DNA from: CABZJG01 sp902512685 | Lineage (GTDB): Bacteria > Pseudomonadota > Alphaproteobacteria > Rhodobacterales > Rhodobacteraceae | Direction of reading: 5' to 3' | Length of the DNA: 64,000 nucleotides | Assembly: GCA_051201605.1 (NCBI GenBank) | Contig: CP179201.1 | Span: 62,001-126,000, forward strand | In this document: positions 1 to 8,661 of the stretch, piece by piece | How positions within the stretch are numbered: position 1 is the first letter of the stretch | How the letters are laid out: the number at the start of each line of letters is the position of its first letter | Position numbers and translations under genes: made by a program | The notes under the pieces: generated by a model | Told to the model about the DNA's origin: nothing | Database searches by the model: none | The model's input: only the letters and a program-made list of their open reading frames with translations

Positions 1-2124
1 TGGCTTATCAATAGCCGAGACGGCGAACCCATGAAAGAACCCAAGCGGCCGGTATTGGCCCATGGCAAAGTACGCCATGTTGGAGATGCCTATGCGGCGG
101 TAATTGCAGAAACAGCCGAGCAGGCGCGTGATGCAGCAGAAGCCATTGAGGCAGATATCGACGAACAGCCCGCAGTGGTTGATATGAAAAGCGCCCTAGC
201 GGGCGGCGCGTTGGTTCATGATGAAATTGGCACCAACCAGTGTTTTGACTGGGGCTGGATCGAAGACAATCGCGCAGCCACAGATGCGGCAATAAAAAGC
301 GCACCCCATGTGACCACACTGGAACTGGTGAACAACCGATTGGTTCCAAACGCGATGGAGCCGCGGGCCTCAACCGGGGTTTTTGATCCGGGCACGGGCG
401 ATTATACGCTTTATACCACATCGCAAAACCCGCACCTGACACGACTTTTGATCTGTGCATTTGTGCTGGGGATACCGGAAAACAAACTGCGGGTGGTTGC
501 GCCTGATGTGGGTGGTGGTTTTGGGTCTAAAATATATCACTACGGGGAAGAGGCGCTGGTTCTGTCCGCGGCGAAAAAGCTTGGCCGGCCGGTGCGCTGG
601 ACCGCGTCGCGCAGTGAAAGCTTTTTGACCGATGCACATGGCCGTGATCATGTTACCAAAATTGAAATTGCCTGCGAAAAAGACGGCACATTTTTGGCGT
701 TCCGGACAGAAACCATGGCCAATGTTGGCGCGTATCTGTCAAATTTCTCGACCGCGACACCGACTTTTTTGCATGGTACATTGATGGCGGGGAACTACAC
801 GGTTCCAACCCTTTATGTGAATGTCAAAGCGGTGTTCACCAATACAGCCCCGGTGGATGCATACCGCGGTGCGGGCCGCCCCGAGGCGACCTATTCGCTA
901 GAACGGGCCATCGATAAATGCGCCCAAGAACTTGGGATGGATCCGCTTGCGCTGCGCCGCAAAAACTTTATCAAGCCCGATCAGTTTCCCTATGCGGCTG
1001 CGGCAGGGCTTGAATATGACACTGGCAATTATCACGCGCTGGTGGATAAGCTTGAAGATCTTGCCGATCTTAGCGGGTTTGAGGCGCGCCGCGCGGCAAC
1101 AAAAGCCACCGGCAAGCTGCGGGGTATAGGGGTCAATACCTATATCGAGGCCTGCGGAATTGCGCCCTCTAATTTGGTGGGTGTTCTGGGCAGCCGCGTG
1201 GGTCTTTATGATGCGGCCACCGTGCGCGTTAATGCCACCGGGAATATCTCGGTCATGGTGGGCGCGCATAGCCACGGGCAGGGTCATGAAACCGCGTTTC
1301 CCCAGGTTGTTGCCGATATGCTTGGCATTGATGAGGGCTCGATAGATATTGTTCATGGCGATACTTCAAAAATTCCTTTCGGCATGGGCACCTATGGCTC
1401 AAGAAGCCTGGCGGTTTGCGGCTCTGCCGTTGTTCGGGCGACTGAAAAAATCATCAATAAGGCTAAAAAGATTGCTGCCCATATGATGGAAGCGTCCGAA
1501 CAGGATGTCGAATTTTCAGAGGGTCAGTTTAGTATTGCTGGAACGGATAAATCGGTTGGGTTCGGCGATGTTGCGCTAAAAGCCTATATTCCGCACAATT
1601 TTCCAATCGAGGATATTGAGCCGGGGCTTGAGGAAACGGCGTTTTATGATCCATCAAACTTTACCTATCCAGCAGGTGCATATGCCTGTGAGGTCGAAGT
1701 TGATCCTGACACCGGTAAAGTCACCATAGACCGGTTCACAGCGGTTGACGATTTTGGCAATGTGATCAACCCGATGATTGTCACTGGTCAGGTTCATGGT
1801 GGATTGGCACAAGGCATTGGGCAGGCGCTTTTAGAAAACTGCACATATGATGAAAACGGCCAAATCCTGAGCGCATCCTTTATGGATTACGCTATGCCGC
1901 GCGCCTCTGACCTGCCGCTTTATACGGTAGATCATTCATGCCAAACCCCTTGCACCCACAATCCACTGGGGGTGAAAGGATGCGGCGAAGCGGGGGCGAT
2001 CGGATCACCCCCGGCCGTGGTCAATGCGGTGATTAACGCGCTGCACTCTGGCGGCCACACTGATGTAACCCATATCGATATGCCTGTGTCGCCCGCGCGC
2101 GTCTGGGCAGCGATGAACAGCTGA
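1..2124 (+). CDS. Molybdopterin-binding large subunit, form II CoxL type (5' end outside window)
   Basis: Large catalytic subunit of a xanthine-dehydrogenase/CO-dehydrogenase family molybdenum hydroxylase. The reading frame is open from base 1, so the N-terminus lies upstream; 707 codons are present, against about 770-800 for the family. AYRGAGR at residues 287-293 (numbering from base 1) is the form II signature, in contrast to AYRCSFR in true aerobic CO dehydrogenases. The loop GCGEAGAIG near residue 661 carries the conserved catalytic glutamate (E663). Form II enzymes have mostly unknown substrates, so CO oxidation should not be assumed. It is followed after 14 bases by the FAD subunit. 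The iron-sulfur subunit is not seen and is probably upstream. Confidence 0.93.
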   Translation, partial: WLINSRDGEPMKEPKRPVLAHGKVRHVGDAYAAVIAETAEQARDAAEAIEADIDEQPAVVDMKSALAGGALVHDEIGTNQCFDWGWIEDNRAATDAAIKSAPHVTTLELVNNRLVPNAMEPRASTGVFDPGTGDYTLYTTSQNPHLTRLLICAFVLGIPENKLRVVAPDVGGGFGSKIYHYGEEALVLSAAKKLGRPVRWTASRSESFLTDAHGRDHVTKIEIACEKDGTFLAFRTETMANVGAYLSNFSTATPTFLHGTLMAGNYTVPTLYVNVKAVFTNTAPVDAYRGAGRPEATYSLERAIDKCAQELGMDPLALRRKNFIKPDQFPYAAAAGLEYDTGNYHALVDKLEDLADLSGFEARRAATKATGKLRGIGVNTYIEACGIAPSNLVGVLGSRVGLYDAATVRVNATGNISVMVGAHSHGQGHETAFPQVVADMLGIDEGSIDIVHGDTSKIPFGMGTYGSRSLAVCGSAVVRATEKIINKAKKIAAHMMEASEQDVEFSEGQFSIAGTDKSVGFGDVALKAYIPHNFPIEDIEPGLEETAFYDPSNFTYPAGAYACEVEVDPDTGKVTIDRFTAVDDFGNVINPMIVTGQVHGGLAQGIGQALLENCTYDENGQILSASFMDYAMPRASDLPLYTVDHSCQTPCTHNPLGVKGCGEAGAIGSPPAVVNAVINALHSGGHTDVTHIDMPVSPARVWAAMNS

Positions 2125-2138
2125 TCGGAGGATATAGT

Positions 2139-2924
2139 ATGTATGATTTTAGTTTCGTAAAACCGGGAACGGTTGCCGATGCGGTCACCGCGCTAGCTTC
2201 TGAGGATGCCCAAGCGCTGGGCGGGGGGCAAACATTGATCCCCACCATGAAGCAGCGACTGGCCAGTCCGGCAAAACTGGTCAGCCTGACCGGTATTGCC
2301 GATATGCAAGGCGTTAGCCAAAGCGGCGGTGTTTTGAGTATCGGCGGCGCCACAACCCATGCCGCTGTTTCAGCGCAAGCCGGCGGCTTCGCTGGCCTGG
2401 CAGCCTTGGCCGGCGGCATTGGCGATCCGGCGGTGCGCAACCGCGGAACGATTGGTGGATCACTTGCCAACAACGATCCGGCGGCTTGTTATCCATCAGC
2501 CGCATTGGCCACTGGCGCAACAATCGTCACCAACACGCGTGAGATTGCAGCAGATGATTTTTTCCAAGGCCTGTTTGAAACGGCTTTGGACGAAGGCGAG
2601 ATTATCACTGCGGTGCACATGCCCATTCCCGAGGCTTCAAACTATCAAAAGTTTGAACAGCCCGCATCGCGGTTTGCCTTGGTTGGGGTATTTGTTGCCA
2701 AATATGCAAGCGGCGTTCGCGTTGCCGTCACCGGCGCTTCTGAAGGCGGAGTATTTCGCTGGTCAGAGGCGGAAGCTGCGCTTGGGGCTAACTTTTCCCC
2801 CGATGCGGTATCGGGCCTAAGCGTTGCGCCCGGCGATATGATCGAAGACCTGCACGGATCAAAAGCCTACCGCGCGCATCTGGTAAAAGTGATGACCAGC
2901 CGCGCAGTGGCGGCGGCCGGGTAA
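2139..2924 (+). CDS. FAD-binding medium subunit of molybdenum hydroxylase (CoxM type)
   Basis: 261 residues, the normal length for the FAD subunit that passes electrons from the iron-sulfur subunit to an acceptor. The two flavin-binding loops are visible: GGGQTLIP near residue 28 (the family AGGQSLIP motif) and TIGGSLANNDP near residue 106. A good ribosome site (GGAGG) lies 7-8 bases before the ATG. The gene is in one operon with the large subunit upstream and ends just before a strong hairpin terminator. The substrate is unknown, because form II CoxL enzymes act on diverse compounds. Confidence 0.92.
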   Translation: MYDFSFVKPGTVADAVTALASEDAQALGGGQTLIPTMKQRLASPAKLVSLTGIADMQGVSQSGGVLSIGGATTHAAVSAQAGGFAGLAALAGGIGDPAVRNRGTIGGSLANNDPAACYPSAALATGATIVTNTREIAADDFFQGLFETALDEGEIITAVHMPIPEASNYQKFEQPASRFALVGVFVAKYASGVRVAVTGASEGGVFRWSEAEAALGANFSPDAVSGLSVAPGDMIEDLHGSKAYRAHLVKVMTSRAVAAAG

Positions 2925-2942
2925 ACTTAGATAAATATGATC

Positions 2943-2980
2943 CCAGAAACCCCGCCTTAGTGGTGGGGTTTCTGGTTAGT
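2943..2980 (+). terminator. Rho-independent terminator of the cox-like operon
   Basis: A 14-bp stem (CCAGAAACCCCGCC with GGTGGGGTTTCTGG, one G-U pair) with a short TTAGT loop, followed by TTAGTTTT. It begins 18 bases after the CoxM-type gene stops. Confidence 0.8.
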
Positions 2981-3104
2981 TTTACAACAGATAAAAGAGT
3001 GAACAGGGCTGTATAAATCTGATACACTCTCTCATAAGGCGATTTATATTTTATAATTTACTACCGTTAAATGCCCTTTTGAACCACATCTGTTGACACA
3101 AACC

Positions 3105-3716
3105 ATGCAAACAATCGAACATATCACGGCTGCTATTATTTCGCGCGAAGGCGGCTATGTAAATGATCCCGACGATCCCGGCGGGCCGACAAAATTTGGT
3201 GTCACTCTGGCCACGGCGCAGGGCCATAATCTGGATAAAAACGGCGATGGGCGGGTGACGGCAGAGGATGTCAAACGGCTTACCACAGATGATGCCGCAC
3301 AGATTTTCATTCACTCATATTTCCGCAAACCCAAGATTGATAAACTGCCCAAAGCGCTGCATCCAACAGTGTTTGATATGCAGGTCAATGCCGGGGCAAA
3401 TGCGATTAAAATTCTGCAATGGCTTTTGGCGTCTTTCGATCAAACCGTCAGCGTGGATGGGGCGTTGGGGCCGCAGTCAATCGGTGCGACCAAAGCGGCC
3501 CATAAATCTGCCGGAATGCTGTTTGTGGATGCCTATGGGATTGCACGGCGAAATTATTATCTGGCGCTGGGCGATGCCAAACCGGGGCTGCGCAAATATG
3601 CCCGAACAAGGGCCGGCGGCAAGGGCGGCTGGATTATTCGGGCCGAAGAATTTATCAGGCCAAGGTTTCATTTATCATCTGCTGATTTTCAAAACAGGGT
3701 GGCGCAATGGGGATAA
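3105..3716 (+). CDS. GH108-family endolysin (N-acetylmuramidase) with C-terminal peptidoglycan-binding domain
   Basis: A lysozyme-like enzyme that cuts the glycan strands of peptidoglycan. The N-terminal EGGYVNDPDDPGG, around residues 15-27, holds the catalytic glutamate of glycoside hydrolase family 108. The C-terminal half matches the peptidoglycan-binding domain 3 layout. There is no signal peptide, as expected when a holin lets it out; the holin gene follows with a 10-base overlap. The ATG at 3105 is chosen because it gives the usual 14 residues before EGG; an in-frame TTG lies at 3093. No phage structural genes are nearby. The pair resembles the endolysin/holin genes rcc00555 and rcc00556 used by the Rhodobacter capsulatus gene transfer agent for release (established knowledge; the equivalence is inferred). 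Confidence 0.85.
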   Translation: MQTIEHITAAIISREGGYVNDPDDPGGPTKFGVTLATAQGHNLDKNGDGRVTAEDVKRLTTDDAAQIFIHSYFRKPKIDKLPKALHPTVFDMQVNAGANAIKILQWLLASFDQTVSVDGALGPQSIGATKAAHKSAGMLFVDAYGIARRNYYLALGDAKPGLRKYARTRAGGKGGWIIRAEEFIRPRFHLSSADFQNRVAQWG

Positions 3717-4243
3717 TTGGAAATCTTTTTTCGATGCTGTTTGGCAGTGGGCGCAATGTTTTAAAAGAAACCGCCGAGGTGTTTCGCCCCAATGCTGAAA
3801 ACGATGCCCAGCGCAATCATACCGCCAATGCCGCCGTACAAGCGCAGTTCGCCGCCGAGTTTGGCCATAAGGGATGGTTTAACCAGCTTGTTGACGCATT
3901 GAATAGATTGCCGCGCCCGCTGATGGCTTTTGGTGTGATTGGGCTTTTTGTTAGCGCCATGACAGATCCCATATGGTTTGCCGCACGGATGCAGGGCTTG
4001 GTTCTGGTGCCAGATGCGCTTTGGGCGCTTTTGGCGATCATCGTGACATTTTATTTTGGCGCCCGGTATCACGCCAAAGCGCTAGATTTTCAAAAAGACG
4101 CGGCGCGACTTCTGGCCCAAGCGCCGCAGGTGGCTGAAAACATCCGCAAGCTGCGCAATGCAAACACCCCCGATATTGCAAATCATGATGTGGTGGAAGG
4201 CGATAAAAACCCTGCGGTGGACGAATGGAAAAAACAGCAGTAG
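3707..4243 (+). CDS. Holin family protein (3TM type)
   Basis: 178 residues with two clear hydrophobic segments around 65-85 and 100-120, a short amphipathic N-terminus and a long charged C-terminal tail. This is the pattern of the 3TM holin family found beside GH108 endolysins in alphaproteobacteria. It would make inner-membrane lesions that release the endolysin encoded just upstream, whose last 10 bases overlap this gene. The overlap suggests translational coupling. It is not embedded in a prophage. Family membership is judged from pattern and context and is fairly secure; the role in gene transfer agent release is inference. Confidence 0.78.
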   Translation: MGIIGNLFSMLFGSGRNVLKETAEVFRPNAENDAQRNHTANAAVQAQFAAEFGHKGWFNQLVDALNRLPRPLMAFGVIGLFVSAMTDPIWFAARMQGLVLVPDALWALLAIIVTFYFGARYHAKALDFQKDAARLLAQAPQVAENIRKLRNANTPDIANHDVVEGDKNPAVDEWKKQQ

Positions 4244-4296
4244 TGCTTGTACATAGATTAGACGCTTCCCATCTGTGAAGAATTGATTTTCAGCCT

Positions 4297-5196
4297 ATGT
4301 TAGAGCCATTTAAAATTTTTATAAAAAAATACCATTACAAATATTTGATGTCAGGGATGTTGATTATGATCCTCGGCGTTTGGGCATTCTATCCAACACC
4401 TGCAAGAAGTGCTGAAATCTCAAAAACAACAACTTACTTAGACCTTTTTGAAAAAGCGTTTGCGCCCAGACATTGGAGAGCGGAAACATTTTTTATGTAT
4501 CCCCAAATTTGGAGACAGAAAAAACTCTTTTGCATAATCGCCGATGAGCAGGAAATATTTTTGAACACTATGATTTCAACCATTGAAACCATCGCAGCAG
4601 CCTATGAAAAGCGGCACGAAATACGAATTGTTCCAACTCCAGAGCACTGTCCAAATGATCATTATTCTGTTGTGATTTATTATGGAAAGAATCCTGGCTT
4701 TGAGGGATTCAAATCAATTTTTTCTGAACTCACAAACGGCTCTCCCGAATCTCAGATTATAGATTTTGGCGCGCAGCTTGCATTTACAATCTTTTTGCCT
4801 GGCGGCACAAAGCGCAGTTTTATCTTCATGAACAAAATTGAGACAGGCATTCATAGTAACCTTGAATATTTAAAAGCGATTTTCATCGAGGAGTTAATGC
4901 ATGCACTTTCTAGTAGTTATGATGTTTCGAGCGATGAATTAATATCTATACTGGCAGAAAATCACGATGTCCCAACTTATGAAAAGTGGTACACTAAAAA
5001 CCCCAAGGGACTTTGTGAATTTGACCTTATGGCTTTGGAATTAATCCTGAATAAATCGGAAGATCTAGAGCATAGAAGATATGCAAATTTCTTGGATTAT
5101 TTTGAAGTTCATTTCAATGATCTTGCCCAAGCGGCAAAAGCGAAACAGCCGATCCTAGAGGCGATTATCGATCCCAGATGCCGCGATGGAATTTGA
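4297..5196 (+). CDS. Exported or membrane-anchored protein of unknown function, possibly DUF2927-like
   Basis: A 299-residue protein that I do not recognise with confidence. A signal peptide or membrane anchor is seen at about residues 16-40, with a small-residue region (PARSAE) that could be cleaved. The C-terminal half holds FIEELMHAL followed by an acidic stretch and CEFDLMALELIL. This order resembles DUF2927 proteins of Rhodobacterales, where an EE-x-x-QAL motif precedes a later FD-x-L-x-LR segment; EELMH also superficially resembles a zinc-protease HExxH with the first His replaced by Glu. The gene is clearly more AT-rich than its neighbours and uses A/T-ending codons, suggesting later acquisition. 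It stands alone between the lysis cassette and dapD. Confidence 0.7.
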   Translation: MLEPFKIFIKKYHYKYLMSGMLIMILGVWAFYPTPARSAEISKTTTYLDLFEKAFAPRHWRAETFFMYPQIWRQKKLFCIIADEQEIFLNTMISTIETIAAAYEKRHEIRIVPTPEHCPNDHYSVVIYYGKNPGFEGFKSIFSELTNGSPESQIIDFGAQLAFTIFLPGGTKRSFIFMNKIETGIHSNLEYLKAIFIEELMHALSSSYDVSSDELISILAENHDVPTYEKWYTKNPKGLCEFDLMALELILNKSEDLEHRRYANFLDYFEVHFNDLAQAAKAKQPILEAIIDPRCRDGI

Positions 5197-5527
5197 TATA
5201 GGGCTTAATAACTCAGCACTGCTTTAAAAGACAGGGATCGCAACATTTGATCCAACCGCCTTCAGCTGATGGATTTTCTTTCTAAGATCTTGCTGTCTAA
5301 TTTACCCATCCTCGGAATTGAGCCAAAAATATGCAGTAGATTATCAGCAAAACCGGACCTCCGTCAAACTGACGCAATACCGACGTGATACTGATGCGCC
5401 TTTTTGGGGTATTTAAGCCGCAGGCCGTGCCACATCGCCACAGAAAACGAATAGTCTGAACAGGCCATTGTGCCAACGCGCCCCCCCAGTTATAGAGTGT
5501 TAGGTTGATTTTATCGGAGCGCCCATC
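5197..5527. other. 331-bp intergenic region upstream of dapD
   Basis: No convincing open reading frame or RNA gene. It holds one copy of a 45-bp phased repeat (5349-5393), a run of seven Cs at about 5483-5489, and the dapD leader with a CGGAG ribosome site at about 5515-5519. No clear terminator for the upstream gene is seen. Confidence 0.6.
5349..5393 (-). repeat. 45-bp phased repeat element, copy A
   Basis: Read on the plus strand this is one 12-base unit (5349-5360, ending GGACCT) followed by three 11-base units (5361-5371, 5372-5382, 5383-5393) related to ACGCAATACYG. An element of identical length and layout lies at 21069-21113 in the opposite absolute orientation. In both cases the element has the same orientation relative to the flanking genes; copy A ends 134 bp before the dapD start codon. 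The 11-bp period puts the units on one face of the helix, which suggests a protein-binding array. Function unknown. Confidence 0.65.
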
Positions 5528-6355
5528 ATGTCCAATGCACAGCTAGAACACGCCATCGAAGCCGCTTGGGAATCCCGCGATGAAATATCGCCCAATACCA
5601 CGGGCGAGACGCGCGAGGCAATCGAAGATACGTTAAATGCGCTGGATAGCGGCGCCTTGCGCGTGGCTGAAAAGCAGGCCAGCGGCGATTGGTCTGTCAA
5701 CCAATGGGCCAAAAAGGCTGTGCTTTTAGGGTTTAGAATCAAGGACATGGAAATCCAAACCGGCGGACCTCAGGGGGCCGGCTGGTGGGATAAGGTCGAC
5801 AGTAAATTCAAAGGCTGGGGTGATAACCAGTGGCGGGATGCCGGCTTTCGCGCTGTGCCCAGCTGTATTGTGCGCAAGTCAGCCTATATCGCACCGGGCG
5901 TTGTTTTGATGCCGTCGTTCGTCAATCTGGGCGCCTTTGTGGATGAAGGCACTATGGTTGACACCTGGGCTACGGTGGGCAGCTGCGCGCAGATCGGCAA
6001 GAACGTGCATCTATCCGGAGGTGTCGGCATCGGCGGCGTTTTAGAGCCCATGCAGGCCGGCCCAACCATCATCGAAGACAACTGCTTCATAGGCGCCCGC
6101 TCAGAAGTTGTCGAAGGCTGCATCGTCCGAGAGGGATCAGTGCTTGGAATGGGTGTTTACATTGGCCAGTCAACCAAGATCGTCGACCGCGACACCGGGG
6201 AGGTGATGTACGGAGAAGTGCCACCCTATTCAGTGGTGGTTTCTGGCTCGATGCCATCGAAAAACGGGATCAACCTTTATTGCGCGGTTATCGTTAAGCG
6301 CGTTGATGAAAAAACCCGCAGCAAAACCGGCATCAACGATCTTTTGCGTGACTAA
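5528..6355 (+). CDS. dapD: 2,3,4,5-tetrahydropyridine-2,6-dicarboxylate N-succinyltransferase
   Basis: Uses succinyl-CoA to succinylate tetrahydrodipicolinate in the succinylase branch of meso-diaminopimelate and lysine synthesis (cytoplasm). 275 residues, full length. It has an N-terminal helical domain, then a left-handed beta-helix of hexapeptide repeats from about residue 115 (PSCIVRKSAYIAPGVVLMP) to residue 220, and the conserved GARSEVVEG and GEVPPYSVVV segments. The ribosome site is CGGAG before the ATG. It opens a block that includes dapE 1.2 kb downstream, separated by two smaller genes. A 45-bp phased repeat lies 134 bp upstream and could affect its promoter. Confidence 0.97.
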   Translation: MSNAQLEHAIEAAWESRDEISPNTTGETREAIEDTLNALDSGALRVAEKQASGDWSVNQWAKKAVLLGFRIKDMEIQTGGPQGAGWWDKVDSKFKGWGDNQWRDAGFRAVPSCIVRKSAYIAPGVVLMPSFVNLGAFVDEGTMVDTWATVGSCAQIGKNVHLSGGVGIGGVLEPMQAGPTIIEDNCFIGARSEVVEGCIVREGSVLGMGVYIGQSTKIVDRDTGEVMYGEVPPYSVVVSGSMPSKNGINLYCAVIVKRVDEKTRSKTGINDLLRD

Positions 6356-6508
6356 AGCTTTGTAAAAGAGGGCTTAAAGCCAAAACACAAGAGTAGCTAA
6401 ACCGCTTAAGAAGATAAAGCGGCCCTCAAGGGGCGTTAGGCGTCTTCCACAGTATTTGCCTTTTGGATTGAGGGTGATTAGACATATCTTAATCCAAGAA
6501 GGCCGCTT

Positions 6509-6856
6509 ATGACCAAAAATTCAAAAAACCAAAACCGCCAAAAGGCGTATACCTTATTGGTGCAAGTTGGCAGGGCTGATAAAGACGGGCTGCCAAACAA
6601 TAGCTCTGGCGCAGCTTTGGTTTGCTATGCCAGCGGTATTGATGAGGCGGAGGCGGTGCGCGAAACGGTGGCCATTCTAAAACAAGCCGATCTTGCACCG
6701 CTGGATGTGACAGGATACGGCACATTGCAGGAACGACAATCGCAAGGCCACGAGATTGAACCAGAAGAGCTGACTTTAATGCAAAGAGCGCTAGATGAAA
6801 ACTCTGTCATTGTCGCACAAATGACGCCACTTTTCAATGAAGAGGGGAGCGAATAA
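6509..6856 (+). CDS. Conserved hypothetical protein in the dap block
   Basis: 115 residues, acidic, no membrane segment or signal. I do not recognise a named domain. The first 45 residues look like two beta strands (YTLLVQVGRA and ALVCYASG), followed by helices, consistent with a small cytoplasmic alpha/beta protein. The start is supported by an AAGG site 7 bases before the ATG. Its last base overlaps the ATG of the HAD phosphatase gene, so the two are probably translationally coupled and transcribed together with dapE. Confidence 0.75.
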   Translation: MTKNSKNQNRQKAYTLLVQVGRADKDGLPNNSSGAALVCYASGIDEAEAVRETVAILKQADLAPLDVTGYGTLQERQSQGHEIEPEELTLMQRALDENSVIVAQMTPLFNEEGSE

Positions 6857-7509
6857 TGCGTACTGTTTTTTTAGATTTAGACGGCACGTTGACAGATTCA
6901 GGGCAAGGAATAATCAACTCTGTCGACTTTGCATTGGAAAAAATGAACTTGTCCCCGTTAGCAGGAGACACGTCTTGGCTGGTTGGTCCCCCGCTTTGGG
7001 ACTCGTTTGAAAAATTAGGCGTTAAAGAGCAAGATCTTGACCAAGCCGTGGAATTTTATAGAGCGCGATATGCTGATATTGGCTGGTCTGAAAATAGCCT
7101 ATACCCTGGTATTCTGGATCAACTTTCCACGCTTAGGAGTGCTGGCTATACCTTGTGTATTGCGACTTCAAAAGCCCACAGCTATGCACGGAAAATCACA
7201 GTACACTTTGGAATTGCAGATTACATGAGCTTTGAGTTTGGCTCTGAACTGGACGGAACACGATCGGATAAAACGTCCCTTTTAGCCCACGGCCTAAAGA
7301 CGGTAGGCGCGAAAGCCGATTGTGCTGTTATGGTTGGGGACCGCAAATATGATGCGGTTGGCGCCAAAGCGAATGGCATGAAGGTTTTAGGCGTTACTTA
7401 CGGATATGGGAGTGTGGCGGAACTTACCAAGGCCGGCGTAGATGATATCATTTTATCGCCTATGGATTTATCGGAAGTGGTATCTAAAATTTTACCCCTC
7501 AAGGACTAA
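6856..7509 (+). CDS. HAD-family hydrolase, phosphoglycolate phosphatase-like
   Basis: A cytoplasmic phosphatase of the haloacid dehalogenase superfamily, 217 residues. All four motifs are present: DLDGTLTDS at residues 7-15 with the nucleophilic Asp, the Thr/Ser motif in CIATSK near 108, a conserved Lys near 140, and MVGDRKYD near 158. The helical cap is inserted after motif I, as in Gph-type enzymes. Substrate cannot be read from the sequence; phosphoglycolate and pyrophosphate are the usual candidates. It overlaps the preceding gene by one base and lies 3 bases before dapE. Confidence 0.88.
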   Translation: MRTVFLDLDGTLTDSGQGIINSVDFALEKMNLSPLAGDTSWLVGPPLWDSFEKLGVKEQDLDQAVEFYRARYADIGWSENSLYPGILDQLSTLRSAGYTLCIATSKAHSYARKITVHFGIADYMSFEFGSELDGTRSDKTSLLAHGLKTVGAKADCAVMVGDRKYDAVGAKANGMKVLGVTYGYGSVAELTKAGVDDIILSPMDLSEVVSKILPLKD

Positions 7510-7512
7510 AAA

Positions 7513-8661
7513 ATGACTAAAATTGATCCAGTTGAGCTGACAGCACAGCTTATACGTTGCCCGTCCGTGACCCCAAATGAGGCAGGGGCAATTAAATACC
7601 TTGAAGACACGCTATCAACGCATGGGTTTGACTGCACACGTATTTCACGTGGCGGCGTAGAAAATCTTTTTGCTCGCTGGGGAAGTGGCAAAAACGGCCG
7701 CAGCTTTGGCTTTAATGGGCATACTGATGTTGTTCCTGTTGGCGATCTTGAAAAATGGACCTTTGATCCTTTTGCCGCCAAAATAATGGACGGCTTCATG
7801 TACGGGCGCGGAGCAGTGGACATGAAGTCCGGTGTGGCGGCCTTTGTTGCTGCAGCTGTTGATTTTGTGAACGACACACCTCCAGACGGATCTGTTGTTA
7901 TCACAGTGACCGGAGATGAAGAGGGTGACGCCAACCATGGAACAGTAGCAATATTGGATTGGATGGAAGAACGGGGTGAGAGGATTGATCATTGTTTGGT
8001 AGGTGAGCCAACATGCCCAAATCACCTAGGAGAAATGGTCAAAGTTGGTCGGCGCGGGGCAATGACCGCTAGCATTACGGCCATTGGCGTCCAGGGGCAC
8101 TCTGCCTATCCCCATAGGGCGAAAAACCCATTGCCCGCCTTGGCTAAATTGATAAGCCGTCTTGCCGATTTTGAGCTTGATAAAGGAACAGAGCATTTTG
8201 ATCCCTCAACGCTTGCAGTCACATCAATAGACACTGGAAACCTTGCAAATAATGTAATCCCAGCGAAAGCAAAAGCGGTGGTGAACATTCGCTTCAACGA
8301 CGCTTTCGGCAGCGATGATATTGAAGCTTGGTTGCAACAAGAGGCTGATAGAATAACTGCAGAAACAGATATAGAAATGTCCATTAAGATCCGAGTCTCG
8401 GGAGAGAGCTTTCTTACCCCTCCCGGTGAGCTTTCAGGATTGGTTGGGCGCGCGATTGAGGATGAGCTAGGAATAACCCCAAAAATGTCTACCACAGGGG
8501 GGACCTCTGATGCTCGTTTTATAAAAAACATTTGTCCGGTAATAGAATTTGGCCTTGTTGGCAAAACAATTCACTCAGTTGATGAAAAAGTGGAGATTTC
8601 CCAAATTGGCCAATTGAAATCCATCTACAAACGCATTCTGAAAGATTATTTTGCGTCATAA
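7513..8661 (+). CDS. dapE: Succinyl-diaminopimelate desuccinylase
   Basis: An M20-family metallohydrolase that removes succinate from N-succinyl-LL-diaminopimelate, completing the branch begun by DapD. 382 residues. Dinuclear zinc ligands are visible: GHTDVVP near residue 69, the DMKSG segment near 101, the catalytic pair in TGDEEGD near 135, a further Glu in VGEPT and a His in GKTIHSVDE near the C-terminus. The central dimerisation domain begins with RRGAMTASI. The gene sits in a tight run with the two genes before it, and its end overlaps the next gene by 11 bases. Confidence 0.97.
   Translation: MTKIDPVELTAQLIRCPSVTPNEAGAIKYLEDTLSTHGFDCTRISRGGVENLFARWGSGKNGRSFGFNGHTDVVPVGDLEKWTFDPFAAKIMDGFMYGRGAVDMKSGVAAFVAAAVDFVNDTPPDGSVVITVTGDEEGDANHGTVAILDWMEERGERIDHCLVGEPTCPNHLGEMVKVGRRGAMTASITAIGVQGHSAYPHRAKNPLPALAKLISRLADFELDKGTEHFDPSTLAVTSIDTGNLANNVIPAKAKAVVNIRFNDAFGSDDIEAWLQQEADRITAETDIEMSIKIRVSGESFLTPPGELSGLVGRAIEDELGITPKMSTTGGTSDARFIKNICPVIEFGLVGKTIHSVDEKVEISQIGQLKSIYKRILKDYFAS

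Noticed and set aside
1..2924. Aerobic carbon monoxide dehydrogenase
   Set aside because: The large subunit has the form II signature AYRGAGR, not the form I AYRCSFR, so CO oxidation is not supported.
3061..3104. Possible CtrA-type TTAA-N7-TTAA site before the endolysin gene
   Set aside because: TTAA at 3067 is followed by TTTG, not TTAA, at the required spacing.
4900..4920. HExxH zinc-protease motif in the AT-rich protein
   Set aside because: The sequence is EELMH, with Glu in place of the first His, so a classical metalloprotease is not supported.
6356..6508. Small hairpins after dapD
   Set aside because: Stems are only 5-6 bp and none is followed by a T-run, so no terminator is called.
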